Shown piece after piece: positions 1-6,300 of a DNA stretch of 15,621 nucleotides. Under the pieces are notes generated by a model. That model was not told the origin of the DNA. It saw only the letters and a list, made by a program, of their open reading frames with translations, and made no database searches. This DNA comes from an uncultured Lachnospiraceae bacterium (lineage in GTDB: Bacteria; Bacillota; Clostridia; Lachnospirales; Lachnospiraceae): contig CAJTVL010000089.1 of the NCBI GenBank assembly GCA_910579425.1, forward strand, positions 1 through 15,621, in the 5' to 3' direction. How positions within the stretch are numbered: the stretch's first letter is position 1; every line of letters starts with the position of its first letter. Made by a program: the position numbers and the translations under genes.

Positions 1-474
1 TATAAATTTTTCAAAGTTCACAAATTTCTGCTTGACTTTTTATTTGCAGACTTTCCCGGTTGTACTAAAGACTCCTATTGATTCGCTCCTTCACCTCTCG
101 GCTACTATGACCTCGGCTGACTTCTGTACGTTCAATATTATCTCACGATAATGGTTATCCCTTTCAGGACGTATCGTACAGACCTCCCCGGGTACCACAC
201 GTTTCTTTCTCTCCATCTATCTGCCACATTTACCATACATGATTCCGTGTAGTTATTGGGCTTCAACTTGTGAGGCAGTCTTACCCTCATGCATAGCCTG
301 ATGTGATTTCTGTTCGTCAGACCAGAGATTTGCCCATGGGTTAGTATGTTCCCCATATCCGGCTTCCTTCAGATTCCACCTCACGATGGACACCCTTGCC
401 TTCGGCTATATCCTTCCCACTACCGGGCGGATTCCGGACTTGCACCGGTTAGAAACGTGCGCCGCCGGGCGCAC
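1..474 (-). mobile_element. Group II intron, 5' portion (domain I region), probably class C; truncated by window edge
   Basis: Read on the minus strand from 474 leftwards, the sequence begins GTGCGCC and folds at once into a 5' hairpin (GTGCGCC/GGCGCAC, 474-457). It then shows blocks typical of bacterial group II intron domain I: CAAGGGTGTCC, TGGAATCTGAAGGAAGC, GGTCTGA.GAACA, GTAAATG.GGCAGAT, ACCCGGGGAGGTCTG and ACAGAAGTCAGC.GAGGTCATAGTA, the last normally lying just before the intron-encoded protein. The order and spacing resemble the Oceanobacillus iheyensis class C intron as I remember it. The reverse transcriptase/maturase, domains V-VI and the 3' splice site would lie left of position 1, so completeness cannot be judged. 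The intron sits right behind a terminator-like hairpin, as class C introns do. The small open frame at 138-356 is structural intron RNA, not a gene. No ATG occurs on the minus strand in the last ~60 bases before the edge. Confidence 0.85.
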
Positions 475-531
475 AAGTAAAAACTCCAATTTGCCGGCGG
501 TGATGCTGCAGCTCAACCGCCCGGCGAATTG
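475..531 (-). terminator. Terminator-like hairpin with T-run, used as intron insertion site
   Basis: On the minus strand the arm at 531-517 (AATT, C, GCC, G, GGCGGT) pairs with the arm at 502-489 (ACCGCC, GGC, A, AATT). This gives 13 base pairs with one mismatch and one bulge around a 14-nt loop. A run of six T (484-479) follows four bases after the stem, then ACTT and the intron's first base. The plus strand has no T-run after the stem, so termination would act on minus-strand transcripts, for example read-through from the operon ending at 912. Termination is inferred from structure only. Confidence 0.6.
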
Positions 532-557
532 CCGCGTCTGATTCTCTCAGCAGGTTA

Positions 558-586
558 TTGTAATCGGTATTCCCTCACATTATGAT
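558..586 (+). promoter_or_regulatory. Candidate promoter of the purC remnant
   Basis: TTGTAA (558-563) and TATGAT (581-586) are separated by 17 bases, a sigma-A-like arrangement with imperfect hexamers. It would start transcription near 593 and leave a leader of about 78 nt before the start codon at 671. No other good hexamer pair was seen between the terminator hairpin and the gene. Confidence 0.4.
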
Positions 587-600
587 AAATGCATGACAAT

Positions 601-625
601 TCCCGGCAGTCATTACCTGACGGGA
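601..625 (+). other. Hairpin in the purC leader
   Basis: TCCCG-G-CAG (601-609) pairs with CTG-A-CGGGA (617-625): eight base pairs with one G/A mismatch and a 7-nt loop. It lies just after the predicted transcription start and about 30 nt before the ribosome binding site. There is no T-run, so it is not an intrinsic terminator, and it does not match a purine riboswitch that I recognise. It may stabilise or regulate the leader. Confidence 0.35.
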
Positions 626-670
626 CATTGCCCATGAAAGGCCAAAATCTGAAAGGAGACTGTAACGTTT

Positions 671-922
671 ATGAAACCGATCTATAGCGGAAAAGCAAGA
701 GAAATCTACGACATTTCCGGGGAGCATCTGATCATTGTAACAACTGACAGAATATCCGCCTTTGACAACATCTTACCTATGCCTGTGAAAGGCAAAGGAA
801 TCGTGCTGAACACGCTGTCAAACTTCTGGTTTGAGAAAACCGGAAACATCGTGCCTGAAAGCATTCTGCTCCGGACACAGGCCCTTTATCAGGAATGTCT
901 GCACAGATTAACTAAAGGCTGA
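671..922 (+). pseudogene. purC: purC remnant: SAICAR synthetase with in-frame internal deletion
   Basis: The first ~62 residues match the start of the long-type phosphoribosylaminoimidazole-succinocarboxamide synthase (PurC, purine biosynthesis): SGKAREIYD, VTTDRISAFDNILP, KGIVLNTLSNFWFE and TGNIVP are characteristic. The remaining ~20 residues (PESILLRTQALYQECLHRLT) do not continue the N-terminal domain. They resemble the family's extreme C-terminus, which usually ends in a pattern like T..KY.E.Y..LTG. The product is 83 aa, where I would expect about 290, so roughly 200 codons covering the rest of the ATP- and CAIR-binding fold appear to be missing while the frame is kept. The start has an AGGAGA site at 654-659, 11 nt upstream of the ATG. 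Its stop overlaps the opposing gene's 3' end by 11 bp. The N-terminal match is clear; the C-terminal match is from family memory. It should not be an active enzyme. Confidence 0.75.
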
Positions 923-1391
923 AGGTCATCATCCCCAGCTTGGACACAATAATCTCCCTCACCAGCATCCCTTTTGCCTTTTTTCTGGCAAGGTTGATTC
1001 CCGCCAGCTCCTTCAGGGAATAGACCTTCTCCTGATATACAAATTTCTCCCGGGAGACAGTCCCTAATGCCTGACCTGACTTATTTCCAAAGATCCGTCG
1101 GCTTTGCTTTTTGGGTGTCTGCTCCTGCACCTTAATCTGTATTTTCAACTGGGAAAATACGCCGTATAAAAAGGTGTCCTCCTCCAGATAATAAAACTGG
1201 CTCTCCAGGGTAGTCTCCGGCGAGGCCTCCTTCAGCACATATTGGGAGAGGATCGCTTTCAATTTAAAAGGAACCAATTCCTGGGCCAGCAATTCCTCAT
1301 AGGAAAAGCCGGCTCCCAGGTAAAGGCTCCCCACATCCTGCAGTACATATTTAAAGTCGTCATATCGGGTCATGTCTTGTGCTATTTTCAT
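912..1391 (-). CDS. Conserved-looking protein of unknown function (159 aa), coupled to sigma-like gene
   Basis: I do not recognise this protein. It is 159 aa, soluble-looking and without a signal peptide or membrane segment. The first ~80 residues are mixed helical/strand with many Tyr, Phe and Glu. The middle (about 94-104, TPKKQSRRIFG) is strongly basic. The C-terminal ~50 residues contain a VSREKFVYQEKVYSLKEL stretch and a basic LARKKAKG segment. The ATG at 1391 is chosen because it overlaps the upstream sigma-like gene's stop as ATGA, which implies translational coupling; the same frame stays open to 1910, but that part only shadows the upstream gene. It is the last gene of a three-gene operon. 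A partner or regulator of the sigma-like protein is a reasonable guess from position alone. Confidence 0.75.
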   Translation of the reverse strand: MKIAQDMTRYDDFKYVLQDVGSLYLGAGFSYEELLAQELVPFKLKAILSQYVLKEASPETTLESQFYYLEEDTFLYGVFSQLKIQIKVQEQTPKKQSRRIFGNKSGQALGTVSREKFVYQEKVYSLKELAGINLARKKAKGMLVREIIVSKLGMMTFSL

Positions 1392-2131
1392 CCTCTCACC
1401 AGATCCTCTATGGTAAAACCGCTCATACGCATGGCGTCCTCTATATCCTCCAGCTCTATTCCGGTTTCCTGGGAAAGCTCCCTTGCCGTAACCTTTCTGT
1501 GCAGCTCTTCTGCAAGCTCCCTTGCCTTCCCGGCCACCAGGTTCACACGCTCTGCCACCTTCTTGTCCTTGTCCGTCTCCTGAAGATTCTCGGTGATACA
1601 ATCCTCCATGGCATCCATCACCATTTTCATCAGCATTCCTTCCGCTTCTGCGGCATTCTCCAGAGCGCCCAGCATGCTCACCCCCATGGTCAGGGCTAAA
1701 TTCCCCTCTCCGATCAAATCCTCCAAAAATACCCCCTGCCCTGTGTAGAGCTTGGCCACCTCCGTAACCTGGGGCAGAAAAACGGAAATCAGCCTCTGCT
1801 GAGCCTGCGGCTCCCCCGCCATAGCAGAGAGGATAAGAGCCTCTTTCTCTCCGCCGCTGACCGGCTCCGCCTGCAGAACATCTTTTTTGTATTCTTCCAG
1901 ATAGCTGCACTCTTCCTCCGAAAGATATTCGTCCGCATCCACCGGCTCTCCAATGCCGATCTTATGCTTTTTCAGGTAATCGAAGACCAGGGCAAGCTGC
2001 TCCTCCGATAAGGACAGACTCCCAAAGGCTTCCCTTACCTGAGCCTCTGCAATACAGTTTTGCTGTTTTTTCGCCTGCTTTTTTACCTCTTCCAGGGTTT
2101 TGGCGAAAAGAATTTCCTGATTATCTCCCAT
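1388..2131 (-). CDS. Sigma-70-like protein lacking region 4
   Basis: A 247-aa protein with partial similarity to primary-type sigma factors. Residues ~31-60 resemble region 1.1 (LSEEQLALVFDYLKKHKIGI). Residues ~105-150 resemble regions 2.1-2.2 (AQQRLISVFLPQV..VAKLYTG, then FLEDLIGEGNLAL, matching the core-binding DLIQEGN.GL motif). Residues ~200-238 resemble region 3 (ARELAEELHRKVTARELSQE and onward). The aromatic-rich regions 2.3-2.4 that melt and read the -10 element are replaced by an acidic, Met- and Ala-rich stretch, and there is no region 4 helix-turn-helix for the -35 element. It may bind core polymerase without classical promoter recognition, or act as a decoy or adaptor; this is inference. 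The ribosome site AGAGGA lies 8 nt before the ATG. It follows the rhomboid-like gene by 28 bp and overlaps the next gene as ATGA. Confidence 0.75.
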   Translation of the reverse strand: MGDNQEILFAKTLEEVKKQAKKQQNCIAEAQVREAFGSLSLSEEQLALVFDYLKKHKIGIGEPVDADEYLSEEECSYLEEYKKDVLQAEPVSGGEKEALILSAMAGEPQAQQRLISVFLPQVTEVAKLYTGQGVFLEDLIGEGNLALTMGVSMLGALENAAEAEGMLMKMVMDAMEDCITENLQETDKDKKVAERVNLVAGKARELAEELHRKVTARELSQETGIELEDIEDAMRMSGFTIEDLVRG

Positions 2132-2159
2132 AAAAATATCCTCTGTTGATTTTGACGGT

Positions 2160-3044
2160 TTAATTCACCTTAATGTGGGTGTGGGTAAAAATATGATCCT
2201 GGCAATATTCATAATTCCCCTGGCATTTGGAACAAAACCGGAATTCCAGCTCCGGATTGGTTTCCTCCGTCCTGCCGCACACGGCGCATTTATGCCGGGT
2301 GATTCTGGTGGTCTTTTTCACTTCCCGCTTAAATTCCTGTCTGCGCCTGGCCTGCCTGGGCGTCATATGAACCTGCCCTCTGCCGGTTATGAAAAATACA
2401 ATAAAATTCATCAGGGAAGCGGCGATCACAAACTGATCCGCGATGGAACCCATCAAAAACTGATAGACCAGAAACGCCCCGTAAATAATGCCCAGAATCT
2501 TTATCCTGATCGGGAGCAGGAAGAACATCAGCACCTGCATATTGGGGTATGTGCTGGCAAAGGCCAGGAAAATCGACATATTCACATAATAAGTGCTGAA
2601 TCCCCGGGCAAGATTTTCGGAGACGTCCATCCCCCAAAGGGCGTAAAGAGCCAGCTTCGTGTCCACCTCATTTTGAAAGACGGCCGTGTAGCCGAACAAA
2701 AGGAAAGCACCCAATATGGTAAAGAGCACCCCCGAAAAGATATAAACATTATAGCGGTAGGTTCCCCAGGTCCGCTCTAAGGTAGTGCCCAGGGAATAAT
2801 AAAAATACAGCATTAAAAGGGTAAAAAAGTCAAACCCGGAAGGCGGCACAATCAGCCATGTCACCAGCCGCCAGATCTGTCCGCGGAAAATGATTTCGTA
2901 GGGATTCAGATACAGATAATTCAGCATATATGGATTCGTAAACTGGATCAGATACCCGCATGCATAGCAGATAATCAAAACAAGCGATAAATTTTTAACC
3001 GCGTATTTTCCAAACTTTTTTTCAAAATTACTCGTGAATTTCAT
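2160..3044 (-). CDS. Rhomboid-like membrane protein with C-terminal zinc ribbon, probable pseudoprotease
   Basis: A 294-aa protein with about six hydrophobic segments (near residues 18-35, 57-68, 72-86, 98-120, 152-180 and 183-220). GQIWRLVTWLIVPP (55-68) and SLGTTLERTWGTYRY (84-98) match the rhomboid loop-1 WR motif and the following LG..LE..WGT.R pattern, so the fold looks like the rhomboid/derlin superfamily. I see no GxSG nucleophile motif and no catalytic His at the expected place, which suggests it cannot cleave. After a basic linker (~228-250) comes a cytoplasmic zinc-ribbon-like tail: C253xxC256, C271xxC274, then C281xxH284 and a His-rich end. AAAGGAGAGG precedes the ATG. It is the first gene of the minus-strand operon, with a candidate promoter at 3123-3151. 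The missing active site is read from sequence; any role in substrate binding or membrane quality control is inference. Confidence 0.8.
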   Translation of the reverse strand: MKFTSNFEKKFGKYAVKNLSLVLIICYACGYLIQFTNPYMLNYLYLNPYEIIFRGQIWRLVTWLIVPPSGFDFFTLLMLYFYYSLGTTLERTWGTYRYNVYIFSGVLFTILGAFLLFGYTAVFQNEVDTKLALYALWGMDVSENLARGFSTYYVNMSIFLAFASTYPNMQVLMFFLLPIRIKILGIIYGAFLVYQFLMGSIADQFVIAASLMNFIVFFITGRGQVHMTPRQARRRQEFKREVKKTTRITRHKCAVCGRTEETNPELEFRFCSKCQGNYEYCQDHIFTHTHIKVN

Positions 3045-3122
3045 TGCCCCGCCTCTCCTTTAACAGGCTGAAACTGTCAACCCTCTGCCTGTTGATTCAT
3101 GAACCGTTCTGAAACTTCATAT

Positions 3123-3151
3123 ATTTTATCATTCTTATTTTCAATTGTAAA
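3123..3151 (-). promoter_or_regulatory. Candidate promoter of the rhomboid-like/sigma-like operon
   Basis: On the minus strand TTTACA (3151-3146) and TAAAAT (3128-3123) are 17 bases apart in AT-rich DNA. The transcription start would be near 3115, giving a leader of about 70 nt to the ATG at 3044. Confidence 0.45.
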
Positions 3152-3224
3152 TAAAGCCGCTTATATTTTAGAATTTTTAAGTTTTAAAGAAATATTTCTT
3201 TACAAAATGTTTAGGTTTCCCCGA

Positions 3225-3253
3225 TTGCTTTTTAAAAATCCCTGTCGTATAAT
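3225..3253 (+). promoter_or_regulatory. Candidate promoter of the activase/DUF4317/degV operon
   Basis: TTGCTT (3225-3230) and a consensus TATAAT (3248-3253) are separated by exactly 17 bases. Transcription would begin near 3260, about 56 nt before the ATG at 3316. The leader contains GCAT...ATGC and a nearby ATGCAATGCAT element (within 3262-3284) that could bind a regulator. The 3045-3315 interval is AT-rich and holds only these divergent promoters; I see no gene in it. Confidence 0.6.
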
Positions 3254-3315
3254 ATCTACGCATGTCAAAAAATGCAATGCATAAATGTAAAGTTAATAAC
3301 GAAAGGCGGTAGGTC

Positions 3316-6300
3316 ATGGAGAATCAATCCTTTGCACTTGGCATTGACATTGGATCCACCACTGTCAAAATCGCCATATTAGATGATGCAAATCACATTC
3401 TTTTTTCAGATTATCAAAGACATTTTGCCAATATAAAAGAAACTCTTTCCGATTTACTTTTCAAAGCCTATAAACAGCTTGGAAATTTAAGGCTGCACCC
3501 TGTCATCACCGGTTCCGGCGGGCTGACCCTTGCCAACCACCTTGGCTTTCCCTTTGTCCAGGAGGTGATTGCGGTTGCCACGGCTCTCAAGGAGCTGGCT
3601 CCCCAAACGGATGTGGCGATCGAGTTAGGCGGCGAGGATGCCAAGATCATTTACTTCGAGGGCGGCAACGTAGAGCAGCGCATGAACGGCATCTGCGCAG
3701 GCGGCACAGGCTCCTTTATTGATCAGATGGCATCCCTTCTGCAGACGGACGCCTGCGGCATCAACGAATATGCCAAAAATTACCATCTGCTTTATACCAT
3801 TGCCGCCAGATGCGGGGTGTTTGCCAAATCTGACATCCAGCCTCTGGTCAACGACGGCGCCACCAAGGAGGACTTGTCCGCCTCCATTTTCCAGGCAGTA
3901 GTCAACCAGACCATCAGCGGACTTGCCTGCGGGAAGCCGATCCGCGGGCATGTGGCTTTCTTAGGAGGGCCGCTGCATTTCCTTTCCGAGTTGAAAACGG
4001 CCTTTATCCGCACTCTGAAGCTGGATTCGGAGCATATTGTAGAAACGGAGCACTCTCATCTTTTTGCGGCCATCGGCTCTGCCATGAACGCCAAAGAAGA
4101 AATCTCCTTTCTCATGGAAGAGATGAACCAAAAGCTCTCTTCCGACATTAAAATGGAATTTGAGGTAGAGCGGATGGAGCCCCTGTTTTCTTCCCCGGAA
4201 GAATATGAGGGCTTCAAATCCCGTCACGCCAGACATCACGTACAGTCCGGCCCTCTTGCAGACTATCGCGGCAACTGTTATCTGGGCATCGACGCCGGCT
4301 CTACCACCACCAAGGTTGCCCTTGTGGGAGAGGACGGCTCTTTGCTTTACTCCTTTTACAGCAGCAACGACGGCAGCCCCTTAAAGACGGCCATCCGCGC
4401 CATCCGGGAAATCTATTCCCTTCTTCCGAAGGATGCGTCTATTGTCCGCTCCTGCTCCACCGGATACGGGGAAGCTTTGATGAAAGCCGCTTTCCTTTTG
4501 GACGACGGGGAGGTGGAAACGGTAGCCCATTACTATGCCGCCGCTTTCTTTGACCCGGAGGTAGACTGTATCCTGGACATCGGCGGCCAGGATATGAAAT
4601 GTATTAAGATCAAAAACCGCACCGTGGACAGCGTACAGCTCAACGAGGCCTGTTCCTCGGGCTGCGGTTCTTTTATAGAAACCTTTGCCAAGTCCCTGAA
4701 CTACTCCGTGGAGGACTTTGCCAAAGCGGCCCTTTTTGCGGAGCATCCCATTGACCTGGGCACCCGGTGTACCGTATTTATGAATTCCAAGGTAAAGCAG
4801 GCGCAAAAGGAGGGCGCCTCCGTGCCGGATATTTCTGCCGGTCTGGCTTACTCTGTCATCAAAAACGCCCTCTTTAAGGTAATCAAGGTTTCCGATGCCT
4901 CCGCCCTGGGGAAAAATATCGTCGTGCAGGGAGGCACCTTTTATAACGACGCGGTTCTGCGCAGCTTTGAAAAGATTGCCAAATGCAAGGCCATCCGTCC
5001 CGATATTGCCGGAATCATGGGCGCTTTCGGCGCCGCCCTGATCGCCAGAGAACGCTTCTGTGAGGGCTATGAGACTTCCATGCTCTCCTTCGAAAAAATT
5101 AATAACCTGCAGTTTGAGACCAGCATGGCCAAATGTAAGGGCTGCACCAATAACTGCCGGCTGACCATCAACCGTTTTACGGGAGGGCGTCAGTACATAT
5201 CCGGCAACCGCTGTGAGCGGGGCCTTGGAAAGCAGAAAAACGAAAACAATGTGCCTAATCTCTTTGAGTTTAAGCTGAGCCGGATCTTCGGCTATGAGCC
5301 CCTTGCCGCCGACGAAGCCCCGAGAGGCACCGTGGGAATTCCCCGGGCCCTGAACATGTACGAGGATTATCCTTTCTGGGCCGTTTTCTTCAAAAAACTG
5401 GGCTACAGGGTGGTGCTCTCTCCCCTCTCCAACCGGAAAATTTACGAGCTGGGCATCGAGTCCATTCCCAGTGAGTCCGAGTGCTATCCCGCCAAGCTTG
5501 TCCATGGGCATGTGAGCTGGCTGATCAGCCAGAAGGTGGATTTCATCTTTTATCCCGCCCTCTTTTATGAGCGGAATGAATTTGAGGAAGCGAACAACCA
5601 TTATAACTGCCCGATCGTCACCTCCTACTCCGAAAACATCAAAAACAATGTGGAGGAAATCGGGGCGGGAAAAATCAGGCTGCGCAATCCCTTTATGTCC
5701 TTTCAGAATTTAAAAACCGTCTCCGAGGCTCTCGCCAGAGAATTTTCGGAGCTTCCGGTAGAAGAGGTGCTGGAGGCGGCCCGGCTTGGCTGGGAGGAAC
5801 TTGCAAGGGCAAGGAAGGATATGCAGAATAAAGGGGAGGAAGTGCTCTCCTATCTGGGAAAAACAGGAAAGCGTGGGATTGTGTTGGCCGGCAGGCCCTA
5901 CCACATTGACCCGGAAATCCACCATGGCATCCCGGAGCTGATCACCTCCTATGATATTGCGGTTTTGACGGAGGATTCCATCTCCCATCTGGCGAAACCG
6001 GAGCGTCCCTTAATCGTATCCGACCAGTGGATGTACCACTCCCGCCTTTATGCCGCCGCCAGCTATGTGAAAACGGTAGAAAATCTGGACCTGATCCAGT
6101 TAAATTCCTTTGGCTGCGGTCTGGACGCGGTAACCACCGACCAGGTAAACGATATTCTGGCCGGTTCGGATAAGATTTATACCTGCCTGAAAATCGACGA
6201 GGTGAACAATTTAGGCGCCGCCCGGATTCGGATCCGTTCCCTTCTCTCCGCCATCCGGGTCAGGGAAAAGAACAACCAGCAGCGCGCCATCCGTTCCTCT

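Noticed and set aside
138..356. Minus-strand open frame of 72 codons
   Set aside because: It lies inside the conserved group II intron RNA domain I, so its conservation comes from RNA structure and not from a protein.
1392..1910. Upstream extension of the 159-aa gene's frame to give a 332-aa protein
   Set aside because: The extension overlaps the sigma-like gene in another frame, has Gly/Arg-rich shadow composition, and the ATGA-coupled start at 1391 is better.
3099..3284. Small plus-strand open frame in the divergent promoter region
   Set aside because: It has AT-rich low-complexity composition and no ribosome site, and it contains both candidate promoters.
4381..5601. Long minus-strand open frame (406 codons) inside the activase gene
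   Set aside because: It is antisense to clearly conserved activase motifs, has no ribosome site I can see and resembles no family; it is a by-product of codon bias.
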